Position numbers and translations under genes: made by a program. The notes under the pieces were generated by a model. It was given only the letters and a program-made list of their open reading frames with translations. It had not been told where the DNA came from and searched no databases. Positions 1 to 10,495 of a stretch of 64,000 bases of DNA are shown one piece after another. The stretch's first letter is position 1. Every line of letters begins with the position of its first letter. Source of the DNA: Pegoplata infirma (taxonomy: Eukaryota > Arthropoda > Insecta > Diptera > Anthomyiidae); assembly GCA_963921195.1 (NCBI GenBank), contig OY992540.1, forward strand, positions 176,857,896-176,921,895. The letters are read 5' to 3'.

Positions 1-857
1 AAAAAAATTAGGGATTACAAACTCCATGCATGAAACTCATCCTCTCTGCCTTATAAAGTTTTTCAGCGTAAAAAGTTTTCGGTCCTATGTTTTTCAGTGC
101 AAAACTTTAAACTTTAAAGTCGCACCAACTCCCTTGCTGGCTTTTGCCCCCGATAAAAGTGGTACCACTGGACTCAGGAGGAGGTCCTTAGTGGATGCAC
201 AATGTTTTATCAGATTTGGAAGGGTGGACGTAAACTTGACTTAAGCCACAATATTTGATACATTAGTAAAAACACGAAACAACACGAATTTTAGTATAAA
301 TACATGTATGTAATTAATAATTTATGTTTCACTTTAAGTTTCGTAAAATTCTAAAAAAAACTAGAAAAATACACTCTCACATTTTTATTTATATATTTTA
401 TTCAGTTCACATAGTTTTACTTAATCCTTAAATGTTAATTAGAACACATAAAAAACGAAATAATACAAAACAACACAAATTTTATTAAATATTTAATTAA
501 TAAATTTGATTTTAAATTTAATATAAAAAGTCTAAAAAAATCACAAAAAAAAAAATCGTGCCGATATGAACAGCTGTTTTGTTTTTTCTTTATTTGGCGC
601 GTTTTACTAAAATAAACAAATGACACTTGTGACAGGTGTCAAAAAACGACATGTTTATAAACAAAATTTAATGAAAATTTTGAATGAAACTACGAAATCT
701 AATGAAACAAATTTCATTAAATTTGTTCACAATATGCATGATTTTTTAATAACGTTATGAATTCCTTCATTGATTAAATGAAAACAAAATAATGAATCTG
801 TTTCATTTATATCACGAAGGTTTTTTTTTTCAGTGTGATGAACTAATATTTATCTTA
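1..857. other. AT-rich sequence with no gene
   Basis: I see no coding signal; the short open frames are not family members and are broken by A/T runs. Bases 8-27 (TTAGGGATTACAAACTCCAT) recur inverted near 59,190-59,215 inside a foldback element, so the left edge of the window is probably the end of a related mobile element. The rest is AT-rich sequence with poly-A and poly-T runs. Confidence 0.5.
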
Positions 858-1445
858 CAAGGGAAGTATCTCAACCCTTATGAACCGATTTGCCTGAAAC
901 TTAAAATATATATAAATGACACGATTTTAAGGTTGGGGTGTCTTGGCTTTTCGGCCATATCAGTGTTTCAAAATTTCGTTATCCCCTTATGAAACCATAT
1001 GGACCTTCGGGAAAATTTCGATATCTCACGAACTAACAGGAATATCCTCTAGAGCAAAAATACGTGTCGACTTAAATTTAATAAAGATTATTTCGTATTC
1101 ATATGGACATCGTACCTCTATGTCTTCATATAAATACCCCCCAAAATTTTCACATTTTCGTGAAAAAAGTATTTAACGAAGCCAAGCTTTTACAAGGTTA
1201 TGCCACCGTTGGATAGGCATTAAAAAAACCTTTCTTCTCATATGTAAACATCATATAGTTTCTTAGAAAGAAATGGCTGAAAAATCCAAAAAACGACTTT
1301 TTCGCCATTTTTTTACCCATGTTTTGAACCCCAAAATCCCCGATATGGCCGATAAGCCGAGACTCCCCAACCTTAGAATTGTCTCTATTATATATATTTT
1401 ACGTTTCATGCAAATCGGTTCATAAGGGTTGAGATACTTCCCTTG
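858..1445. mobile_element. MITE, TTA target duplication (PIF/Harbinger-like), 588 bp
   Basis: Long terminal inverted repeats begin CAAGGGAAGTATCTCAACCC and are repeated inverted at the right end. TTA lies immediately outside both ends (855-857 and 1446-1448), the pattern of PIF/Harbinger insertions (TWA targets). There is no transposase. A diverged relative of the same length is at 23314-23898, so this is a defined family. Superfamily assignment rests on TSD and TIR only. Confidence 0.65.
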
Positions 1446-1646
1446 TTATATGGAGTTCACACTACAGAATTTGTACTCGTTTAAGCCACTTGTTTAAAAA
1501 AGTAATATGGAGTTCACACTAGCGATGTTAAACAAGTTGTTCAACAAAACACCAGTAGCAGAATAAAAACGTAATGGACACAGAACAAAGACTTTTTTAA
1601 ACATCTCACTCTTGAACATTTCAAAACAGCAAGTGTGAACGCCGTA

Positions 1647-2183
1647 TAAACAAAATCGTTCACACTACATTTTGCGCGTTTAACGCTGAGTGTTTAACGT
1701 TTGTAAACAAACCCACATAACCTAATTTTGAAAAAAAATTGCAAAAATATTTCTAAAATCCTTTTAAACTTTGGCGGAAGACAAGATATTTAATTTTTTT
1801 ATAACATTTACATAACACGACTACACGGAACACCTTTTTATTGACTCATTTCAAGTAAATAGGAAGATTTTTCTGTTTTTTGTTCCGGACCTGTCCGAAG
1901 CTGTTTGCATATTTATACTTCGATGGAAGACAAAATTCACTATTAGTGCAGCTTCTCCAATATAATTATAAATAAAACACACACTTTTTTCTGATTTTTC
2001 AGTGTTTTTATTAGTTTTTTAAATATTTATAATTTCTCAATTTTCCAATGTTTTGCTACGAAAATGGCGGACCGATACAGAAGCTGGTTGCTATGAAATC
2101 TTTTTTTTTTTTTGGCATAGAATAAAGAAAAATTAAAAGGAAATATACCGAACCCTGCCTTTGAAATGTTTAGCGAAATGTTC
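1647..2183 (+). repeat. Left copy of a 0.54-kb direct duplication
   Basis: The stretch from AAACAAAATCGTTCACAC to GCGAAATGTTCA is repeated almost exactly at 2397-2934, with a few substitutions and small indels. The repeat lies within the GGAGTTCACACT MITE cluster and probably reflects two insertions of the same MITE subfamily or a local duplication of one. Confidence 0.75.
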
Positions 2184-2396
2184 AACAGGGAAACAAGTCG
2201 AATTTGATTGTTTAGCTAAACAACCAAATGTATGGGGGAACAAGTCAAATTTTGATTGTTTAGCGCTTAAACACTCATGAGATGTTTAAAGTCGGTAGTG
2301 TGAACTCCGTATTAGAATAGATGAAGTTTTTTCTTCAGGTTTATACGGAGTTCACACTAGAGAATTTGTACTCGTTTAAGCCACTTGTTTAAAAAA

Positions 2397-2934
2397 GTAA
2401 ACAAAATCGTTCACACTACATTTTGCGCGTTTAACTTTGAGTGTTTAACGTTTGTAAACAAACGCACATAACCGAATTCTGAAAAAAATTGCAAAAATAT
2501 TTCTAAAAACCTTTTAAACTTTGGCGGAAGACAAGATATTTAATTTTTTTATAACATTTACATAACACCACTACACGGAACACCTTTTTATTGACTCATT
2601 CCAAGTAAATAGGAAGATTTTTCTGTTTTTTGTTCCGGACCTGTCCGAAGCTGTTTGCATATTTATACTTCGATGGAAGGCAAAATTCACTATTAGTGCA
2701 GCTTTTCCAATATAATTATAAATAAAACACACACTTTTTTCTGATTTTTCAGTAGTTTTTATTAGTTTTTTAAATATTTATAATTTCTCAATTTTCCAAT
2801 GTTTTGCTAAGAAAATGGCAGACAGATACAGAATCTGGTTGCTATGAAATCTTTTTTTTTTTTGGCATAGAATAAAGAAAAATTAAAAGGAAATATACCG
2901 AACCCTGCCTTTGAAATGTTTAGCGAAATGTTCA
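2397..2934 (+). repeat. Right copy of the 0.54-kb direct duplication
   Basis: Near-identical to 1647-2183, about 750 bp downstream and in the same orientation; differences are scattered single bases and short indels. Confidence 0.75.
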
Positions 2935-3511
2935 TTCTGCTACTGGTGTTTTGTTAAACAACTTGTTTAAGGTCGCTAGTGTGAACTCCATATTATATGG
3001 TGTTTTGTTAAACAACTTGTTTAAGGTCGCTAGTGTGAACTCCATATTATATGGAGTTCACACTAGCGACTTTAAACAAGTTGTTTAACAAAACACCAGT
3101 AACAGAATAAAAACGTAATGGATACAGAACAAAGACTTTTTTAAACATCTCACTTTTAAACACTTCAAAACAGCAAGTGTGAACGCCGTATTAGCTGAAC
3201 ATCCAAATGTATGGGGAAACAAGTCAAATTTTGCTCGTTTAGCGCTTAAACACTCATGAGATGTTTAAAGTCGGTAGTGTGAACTCCATATTAGTAAATT
3301 TTATGCAATTTGAGGGAAATTGTTTTTTCAAAACTGTTTCAAAAATTTCAAAAACTAATACGGCGTTCACACTTGCTGTTTTGAAGTGTTCAAGAGTGAG
3401 ATGTTTAAAAAAGTCTTTGTTCTGTGTCCATTACGTTTTTATTCTGCTACTGGTGTTTTGTTGAACAACTTGTTCAAGGTCGCTAGTGTGAACTCCATAC
3501 AAGCCAGAATG

Positions 3512-3977
3512 CACTCAGAAAATTATTGCAGTTACTACATGACGGTCGTTTGTGTAGTAAGTAGTAGCTGTTGTTTTTAACTACAATTTCGGTCGTTTTT
3601 GTATGAAAAAATCTCAAACAACTTTTTTTTGTAGTAGTTTCAAAAAATAAATGCAAAAACTATACTACAGTGTAGCAATAGTTGATTTATGTAGTTGTTT
3701 TTAGTTTTTTTCTAAAAACTCGTTTTTTTCTAGAAATTTTTATTGCAAACGAATGTGTCGAACGAGTTGGTCGTGCGGGATGCGGAAGGAATTATTTTTA
3801 TGCCAAATAAATAATATCTAAATAAATTAAATTACAATTTATTAAATTTAATTATAACAAAAAATATGTTTTTGGAAAAATATTCTTGAGCGAAAGAAAA
3901 TAAGTGGATAAATAAGATAACAAGTGTGTATAATATAGCGCTCACATAAGCGTACGTAAAAACCTATCGGAAAAAAC
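3512..3977 (+). mobile_element. TA-type MITE (CACTCAGAAAA family), copy 1, left part
   Basis: Starts CACTCAGAAAATTATTGCAG, like the complete copies at 16689-17757 and 20742-21810, and runs colinear with them until a hAT-like element interrupts it at 3978. The rest resumes at 9911. Without the insertion the copy would be about 1.05 kb, close to the 1069 bp of the complete copies. The outer flanks are TG on the left and TA on the right, so its own TA target duplication is imperfect. Confidence 0.8.
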
Positions 3978-3989
3978 CAAGGATGGGTA

Positions 3990-4210
3990 CCAATTCAATA
4001 AAAGTATTGGTATTGGTATTGGTTTTTAAAATTATATTAGTATTGGTATAGGTATTGGTTTTCATTTTTTGTTGAATTGGTATAGGTTTCGGTATTGGTT
4101 TTGAATTATTTAGGTATTGGGTATTGGTATTGGTTTTAGCCTCGAATTGGTATCGGTTTTTAATAAGTATTGGTATTTATCTTATAACGGTTTTGGTATT
4201 TGTATGCAAA
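3990..4210 (+). repeat. Subterminal ATTGGTATTGGT repeats, left
   Basis: About 200 bp of irregular TATTGGTATTGGTTTT units just inside the left end of the hAT-like element. A matching block at 9690-9895 lies at the other end. Subterminal short repeats are typical transposase-binding sites in hAT elements; that role here is inferred. Confidence 0.7.
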
Positions 4211-4378
4211 AGGTTTTGTCGTTAATATTAATTAATTTAACGTACATCGTCCTTCTGTCCGCCCAACAGTGCACACTGGGGCGTGATGGTAGGTTTTTTG
4301 TCCAAAAGTCTCGACAGGTCGTAAATGTTAACCGATTTTTTTGAAATTCAGAAAATAAGCCTATGTTAAGGTAATTAA

Positions 4379-4830
4379 TAAGTGCCTTGAAAGTTCTTGA
4401 AATCGGACCTACAAGGAAGCTATTTCAGGGTGGACACTTCATTTTTAATCAAATTTACAGATGTTATAGATGAATCAAATGAAGAGACACTTGTCTTTTG
4501 TTTATGTATTTGAATTAGAGATGGAGTACGGAACCACACGTAATTTGCGTGACTCAAAAAACCACGTGATTCAGGCGTGAGCGATTTTTATTTAAATCAC
4601 GTGATTATTGAGCGATTTTCATTTAAATTAAGTGACTATATTAGGGTAGGTTAACCTAACGTAACCTAGGGTAATACATAAGTGCCTTGAAACTTTTTGG
4701 ATTCAGACCTACAAGGAAACTTTTTCAAGGGTGGACACTTCATTTTAAATAAAATTTACAGATGTTATAGATTAAACAAATGAAGAGACACTTGTCTCTT
4801 GTTTATGTATTTGAATTGGAGATGGTCGCT
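4379..4830 (+). repeat. Two direct copies of a 150-bp unit, 300 bp apart
   Basis: Bases 4379-4530 (AAGTGCCTTGAAAGTTCTTG onward, ending TTGAATTAGAGATGG) recur at 4679-4827 with about a dozen differences. Each copy runs into a degraded stretch with CACGTGATT and GCGTGACTC motifs that resembles the hAT MITEs at 62960-63374, so these look like two partial insertions of one compound repeat. Confidence 0.65.
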
Positions 4831-5005
4831 GGTCCCGTGATTTGCGTGACTCAAAAAAGTGATTTTCGTTTAAATCACGTGATGTTGAGTTGAAAAATTC
4901 TAAGTGAGTGTCTAGAGAGTGGGTCGAATTTTTTCGTGAAGGATTTTTTTTTTTTTTTTTGAAAAACCGCTTTAAAAAAAAAAAAAAAAAAAAAAATAAA
5001 ATAAA

Positions 5006-5446
5006 AAAAAATTGTGGAAACCTCATTTTTAAACTCATCGTTATCAAAAGTTCTACGCCCTTTCAAAAAACTGTCTGGGCCAGAATTAACCTTTCTATCC
5101 CAACTTTTCAAAAAATTTGCCCGCTTGTGTCCGTTTTCAAAAATGGAATTAAAATAAATTTTATAAAAATATAAAATTTATAAAAAAATTGGAATTTTTT
5201 TTTTTTTGAAAACTCCATTTTAAAAACTGATCGTTATAGAAAGTTCCACGCCCTTTCAAAAAACTGTTTGGACCAGAATTATCCTTTTTATCCATACTTT
5301 ACAAAAAACTTGCCCGCTTGTGGCAGTCAACACAAATTGAAATGCCAAAAACTAAATAAAAAAAAATAAAAAAAAATTGTGAAAACCCTCTTTTTTAAAC
5401 TCATCGTAATCAAAAGTACCACACTACTTCAAAAAACTGCCTGGAC
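5006..5446 (+). repeat. Three tandem copies of a unit of about 185 bp
   Basis: AAACTCATCGTTATCAAAAG followed by CGCCCTTTCAAAAAACTG and TTGCCCGCTTGTG recurs at about 5032, 5220 and 5397 with divergence; the last copy is shortened. A/T runs separate the units. No coding capacity. Confidence 0.6.
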
Positions 5447-5745
5447 CGCCTAACCGGGTATTTCTTTTTTTTTTCAATGTATTGAAAACAATTTTTAATA
5501 CGATAAAAAAATATTTTTCGTGTAACCGGGTTTTCTCGAAATAGGGTTTTTGTGTAACCGGGTTTCATTTTATCCAGTATTAATATAGAAATAAATATGT
5601 TTGTACTTTTGGAAAAACTTAAAAATTGTTAATTCATAAAATTAATTTATTCAATTATAAAATGCTCATTTTAACAACTTTAGATTTGTTCATCTCCCTT
5701 TCTATTAATATTTTAAACGCAGACGAAAAAACGGGCAGGTTAATC

Positions 5746-5888
5746 TGGGGGCTAATTATGTAACTTGATAGTGGTCAATCGTATCGTTTCCATCGTTATT
5801 CCATTACCATATAGTGTCATTTTACGGTAATAGAATAATGAGCTAACGATGACGATTGACGATTATCATGTTACATAATTAGCTCCCT
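5746..5888. mobile_element. Short hairpin MITE, about 143 bp
   Basis: The left side GGGGGCTAATTATGTAAC is matched inverted at the right end as GTTACATAATTAGCTCCC, and inner parts (CAATCGT / ACGATTG) continue the stem. It would fold into one imperfect hairpin. Flanks give no clear target duplication. Confidence 0.55.
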
Positions 5889-7265
5889 GAATGCTAGTAA
5901 ATCAACGAACATTTTGGCGTCCTAAGTTTTGTATTATGTCGCGGAACATTTTGGAAAAACTACTTAAAATGGAACAATTTTTAAAAATTTAAATAAAAAA
6001 ATTACAAAAAAATAGGATCAAGAACTGTCCATACCCATTTACAAGTTGTACATCCTTTTGTCAAATAAATTAATCAAAAAATAAAAACAAGGTCCCGCCT
6101 TAATAATGTATAAATTTGTTAGCTTTTTTGATTACGGTATATGGAGATTTAAACATAAATATTTTATTTTTGACTGATCATTCCAAGAGAATGGCTGTAC
6201 CTATTTTTACAAAAATTACAGACAAGGTGCATCAAGTCATACTTAATACAATAGAGCATTCACTTTTTCTAATTTCAATTTTAGTTTTGGCCAAAAAAAC
6301 TACCACTCGGCCCAGTGTGCAGTGGTGAAAAATATACGTTAATGTCCAATTTTTAACCGAGTTTAGTTTTTATTTTTTTTTTGTTTTTTAGCCATCGATC
6401 GGACATGGTGGATTTTTGAAGAATGATTTTTTTATTTTTCTAATATTAAGGACATTTTTCAGTATTATTTCTTTAAAAAAATTTATTGGCAAGGGTATTT
6501 GAACCCCTTATTAATGATGTAAATAGCATTTGTTATTTATTGGTTGTTTTATTATTTTTATTTTTCCAAATTTTTTGTTCTGATTGGGTATTAAAAAAAA
6601 CGCCTTCAAAAAACTTAATTTTAAATATTTTTTATAGTTGAGTTGAGTTATTTTTTTTCAGATTGGGTTAATAACCCAGGATCATTTTTTGAAGCAGATT
6701 CCTATTGCAATAGTCTTTAGAATACATTCTAAAATAATTAAAAAAAAAAAAACGCAGAATCGTTTACCCTTGCAAAGTGCGAAATGCAAAATTTAAAACA
6801 AACACATGGGATATAAAACAAGTGAGTGTTAAATTCGCTTGTTCCGAATCTTTTATACCCTCCAATATGTAAAATATTAAAAAAAAAAATTAAAAGGGGT
6901 GTTTTTTTGGGGTGGGTGAGTTGATGGACTCCTTGCCCATCGCGGTATATGGTTACAAGTTAATTTTATTCTGCTTTGTGCACTAAAGTATTACAAATTT
7001 ATAATTATTTAAATTATTTTGTATCCAATATTTCGATGCGTTACACACGAAAAGACTCTATACTGTAGTTGGAGGGTATAAAAACACAAAATAATTGTAT
7101 GTGTTATTGTTGTAATAAATGTTGCATTTAGCAATTTGCAAGAGGCAAAAGTTCTGATGTGAATACCGTCAATGATAAAATTGTATAATTAAGGTAAATA
7201 CAGACGATGCAATATTATGTTCAATATCCAATTATATTGATGGTGTGTGGGTTAGATTGACCATG
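5889..7265. other. AT-rich hAT interior with no gene
   Basis: Interior of the 5.9-kb hAT-like element. No coding frame belongs to a known family. It contains one small inverted-repeat element (6854-7080) and long A and T runs. Confidence 0.5.
6854..7080. mobile_element. Small MITE with TATACCCTCCAA termini
   Basis: TATACCCTCCAA on the left and its exact inverse TTGGAGGGTATA on the right bound 227 bp of AT-rich sequence. Related ATACCCTCCA / GAGGGTATA motifs flank the TTA-type MITE near 23303 and 23927. Family unknown. Confidence 0.45.
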
Positions 7266-7682
7266 TAACAATTCGCAAGCGCAAAAAATTCGCAAGTACC
7301 AAAAAAATTAAAAAATGGAAAAATGGGTATCAAAGCGTTTTCAGAAAAAAAATATATATTAGAGGATCAATTTGGTCCATGGATGCATTTTGAAAATCTG
7401 ATGGTTTTTTTTTTTGTTTGATATTTAAATGTTTATTTATAATTGATGTTGTTTTAAAACATAATGTGGAGCAACATCAATTATAAATAAACATTTAAAT
7501 ATCAAACAAAAAAAAAAAACCATCAGATTTTCAAAATGCATCCATGGACCAAATTGATCCTCTAATATATATTTTTTATTTTTTTTCTGAAAACGCTTTA
7601 TTTTACCAAAAATTTGATACCCATTTTTCCATTTTTTAATTTTTTTTGGTACTTGCGAATTTTTTGCGCTTGCGAATTGTTA
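7266..7682. repeat. Long inverted repeat, arms about 190-210 bp
   Basis: Left arm 7266-7451 starts TAACAATTCGCAAGCGCAAA and right arm 7472-7682 ends with its inverse. The spacer is only 20 bp (7452-7471). The right arm has about 25 extra bases, near CGCTTTATTTTACC. The two arms are otherwise near identical over GATCAATTTGGTCCATGGAT and beyond, so the strand can fold into a long hairpin. Part of the right-arm sequence is repeated again at about 7720-7810. Confidence 0.8.
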
Positions 7683-8526
7683 TAAATAGCCGCCAATTTG
7701 TTTTTTTATCATTATCTTAAAACGCTTTATTTTACCAAAATTTTGATACCCAATTTTAATTTTTTTTGAATTTGCGAATTTTTTGCACTTGTGGATTGCT
7801 ATAAATACCCGCAATTTTTTAATTTTTATCATTCATGTTCTTAAATTGGCCTTATGCACCATTTGAGTGCTATTATGAAATAAAAAATATTTTTTTTTTC
7901 TATATATAAATCGAACTTTTCTGGGTATAAAAACGCATCCACGGGCTAAAATTGGCGAGATAAATTTTGTTTGGATATTGTTTTGTAATAAGCATTATTT
8001 TACTTAATTTTTAAAATATTTTTAAAAAATCAAAAAAAAATATTTTTTTTTTCCAAAAACCGCGAACTAAAACCGCTTGTAGAGGTCTAAAAGTACCCTC
8101 CTAAAATTTTTTCATGATTTTTCCCGTTATCAGCTCGAAAATGCGCTTCGAGTTTTTGCTATTAGTACACGAGATTCGCAAATATGCATTTCATCGACCC
8201 ACCCTAACCGGCAGATCTTAAAAATCTTGTCAAAAAAAAATGTTTAATATTCCGTTATTCCAGAAAAGCCTGTATTTCATGTATTTTTATGCTTGAAACA
8301 ATTTCTGTGCTGATTCACATTGCATTTAATGTACATATAAATTGCGGTGGTAAGGGGAGATATTTTTTAATTGCAGAAAGTTGACACTTAACATTTGTAA
8401 CAAAATATACCTGAAATTAATCCTTTCATACATAATTTTTTTTAAACAGGTGATTGAAATGGGTTATCGTGCAGGGCCCCTTTTTCGATTTTAGATCTTT
8501 TTGTAATTACACGGGCAATTTTTTTT
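7683..8526. other. AT-rich hAT interior with no gene
   Basis: Contains a degraded third copy of part of the palindrome arm (about 7715-7815, CGCTTTATTTTACCAAAATT) and unrecognised AT-rich sequence. No coding signal or RNA gene recognised. Confidence 0.45.
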
Positions 8527-8527
8527 T

Positions 8528-8655
8528 TTCTTATATGGAGTTCACACTTTCGACTTTAAACAAGTTGTTTAAAAACTTAATGGATACAGAACAAATAATT
8601 TTTTAAATACGTAGCCCTTAAACTCTCAAAAATAGCAAGTGTGAACCGCACATTA
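8528..8655. mobile_element. Short MITE copy, GGAGTTCACACT family
   Basis: Begins TATGGAGTTCACACTTTCGA and ends AGCAAGTGTGAACCGC, matching the family clustered at 1446-3505, with the internal AACAAGTTGTTTAA and AATGGATACAGAACAAA segments. It lies inside the 5.9-kb hAT-like element, so it inserted after that one or was carried by it. Confidence 0.65.
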
Positions 8656-8853
8656 TGCGTTCTTCAATTCTTTTATAATATGACTGTGCCTCTAATAAAA
8701 CAAACAAATTTTTTTTGGATTCTGGTGTTGTGACATATAATTTTGTAACGACTGCTTGATTAAAATTTTGGAATTTCCAAAAAAGGACATTAGTATTTTT
8801 TTACAACGCAAAGAACAGTGCAGTGACATTCAATTTATGTGTATCACATATTA

Positions 8854-9351
8854 GGTGTGTTCCAGAACTTTCCGGGTAAAGTTCGGTAAAATGAGAGAAA
8901 ATCAAAAAACCTCTCACGATACCACAAAAATGCACAAAAGTACGGGAACGCTAAAAACCACATTTCAAGCCCAAAATAATAGAAAATGTAAACAAACCAA
9001 TAACGCTAAAATATTTTCGTAAGAAAAATTACTTTAAACAAGAAAACAAATTGTAAAAGTTTATTTAAATAACAAATTATCTTTTTTTGTATTGAAATAA
9101 CACATTTCCTTGGTTTAGTTCTTTATTTTATTTAAATTTCCAATTCAGCTTCACAAAAAAAAATCTGCTGTTTTTCAACATCTGACTGTTACCAGTTTAC
9201 CCGAAAAAAAAGTGCGGGTAAGTTCGGTAAAATGAGAAAGTAATTTATTCTCTCAAAAACTCTCTCATTTACCCAATTTTTGCGTACGGGAACGCTTTTC
9301 GGGCTGGTTTGGGTACCCGCGGGCACCCGCGGTAACGTTCTGGAACACACC
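8854..9351. mobile_element. MITE with GGTGTGTTCCAGAAC termini, 498 bp
   Basis: Left end GGTGTGTTCCAGAACTTTCC and right end GTAACGTTCTGGAACACACC are inverted repeats. TATTA flanks both ends (8849-8853 and 9352-9356). Inner repeats GTTCGGTAAAATGAGA occur twice (about 8880 and 9220). No coding region. A 5-bp duplication is unusual for common MITE superfamilies, so the class is left open. Confidence 0.7.
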
Positions 9352-9689
9352 TATTAATAATGTTTGCAAAAGAAAAAATTTCATTACAGAAAAGGTCTAA
9401 ATTTTTTAAGATCTACTTTAATTAGGGGTCATAAAAATCACGTAACGTGACAAAAAAATATTTGTTTTATGTTTTTATGGCTTTTAAAATTCAAGTAGCT
9501 AACTCCTTTTTGATATATGACTTTGCATGCAAACGATTACAGATCGATGTAACATCTTTTGTGAACATCTTTTGCAATAGTCAGGTAAAAACTAATAATG
9601 TGATGGAAAGAAAATGTTTGACGTCACAATTAAAACAAACGAAAATAAGAATACAAAAAACCGAAACAAAACCGATACGAAAGTAGAAA

Positions 9690-9895
9690 AAAATGAATTG
9701 GTATTGGTTTTTTATTGGTATTGGTTTTGACGAATAAAAGTATTGGTTTTTAATTGGTATTGGTAGTGGGGAATCAGTATTGGTTTTTTATCGGTATTGG
9801 TATCACACAAATAAAGGTATTGGTTTTTAATTGGTATTGGTTTTCAATTTGAATTGGTATTAACGGGTATTGGTATCGAAAAGGTATTGGTACCC
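9690..9895 (+). repeat. Subterminal ATTGGTATTGGT repeats, right
   Basis: Irregular units of TATTGGTTTTTTATTGGTATT just inside the right terminus of the hAT-like element, same orientation on the plus strand as the left block at 3990-4210. Confidence 0.7.
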
Positions 9896-9910
9896 ATCAT
9901 TGGAAAAAAC

Positions 9911-10495
9911 CCAAAATCAAACCCAAAATCTTTCTTTTCTTTGTATACACAACAGAACAGGTACATACTTTTTTGAAACATTGCAAATTAATTATTTTTT
10001 TTTTATAAATCAATTCTACCAAAGCATTTCTTTTTTTTTTTATTCCAGACAAATTTTGATCAGAAGCGGTGGAAATTTGAAACAAACAAATTTTAAAAAA
10101 ACAAAGGTAAATACAATCAATTTATTTTGTTTAACATTTTATTAATATATATATTTTCTTCTATAATTCCAGATAAATACACCAAAAAATTGTCTTCATG
10201 TCGAAATTCTATACAACCAACTGAAATGTATTGCTTTTTAAATAAATAAATATCAATCATTTAAACGTTTAAGAAATTTTTTAAATAAAATTTCAGGCAA
10301 TTGTTGTAAAAACAACTGTATTAAACAGTTTTGTAGTAGTTTTTACAACATTTTGTAGTTGAAAATCAATAGTTAAAAACAACAACATGTTTAGTTGTTT
10401 TTACCGTTATATGTAGTGGACGCCTTTTCAACAACAAAATGTAGTCAAAACAACTGTCTTTTGTAGTAGATTTTACCGACATACTTTTTTGAGTG
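9911..10495 (+). mobile_element. TA-type MITE (CACTCAGAAAA family), copy 1, right part
   Basis: Resumes the copy interrupted at 3978 and ends CATACTTTTTTGAGTG, followed by TA. It is colinear with the right parts of the complete copies at 16689-17757 and 20742-21810. The satellite array starts directly after it. Confidence 0.8.

Larger units (their letters stand above)
1446..3505. mobile_element. Cluster of MITEs with GGAGTTCACACT termini
   Basis: At least eight copies of the terminal motif GGAGTTCACACT or its inverse AGTGTGAACTCC occur (around 1450, 1508, 2304, 2340, 2985, 3030, 3053, 3275, 3490), with variants GGCGTTCACACTTGC. Elements are nested or fused, so individual boundaries are uncertain. 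Internal parts repeat AAACAAGTTGTTTAACAAAA and AAAACGTAATGGA. No coding region is seen. Another short copy lies at about 8530-8655. Non-autonomous DNA transposon family; superfamily not determined. Confidence 0.6.
3978..9902. mobile_element. hAT-like element, 5.9 kb, non-autonomous, 8-bp TSD
   Basis: Ends are inverted: CAAGGATGGGTACCAAT on the left and the complement CAATGATGGGTACCAAT on the right. GAAAAAAC lies immediately outside both ends (3970-3977 and 9903-9910), a perfect 8-bp target duplication characteristic of hAT insertions. Just inside both ends are arrays of ATTGGTATTGGTTTT-like repeats (about 3990-4200 and 9690-9895), in the same orientation on the plus strand. No transposase frame is seen; the interior is AT-rich and holds other MITEs and repeats. 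It splits a TA-type MITE. Confidence 0.82.

Noticed and set aside
4641..4672. TTAGGGTAGGTTAACCTAACGT considered as telomere-like repeat
   Set aside because: It is a single short inverted stretch, not a tandem array, and flies of this kind are not expected to have TTAGG telomeres at such a site.
4772..5174. Overlapping Phe/Lys-rich open frames on both strands
   Set aside because: Caused by poly-A and poly-T runs between repeated units; no domain or conservation signal.
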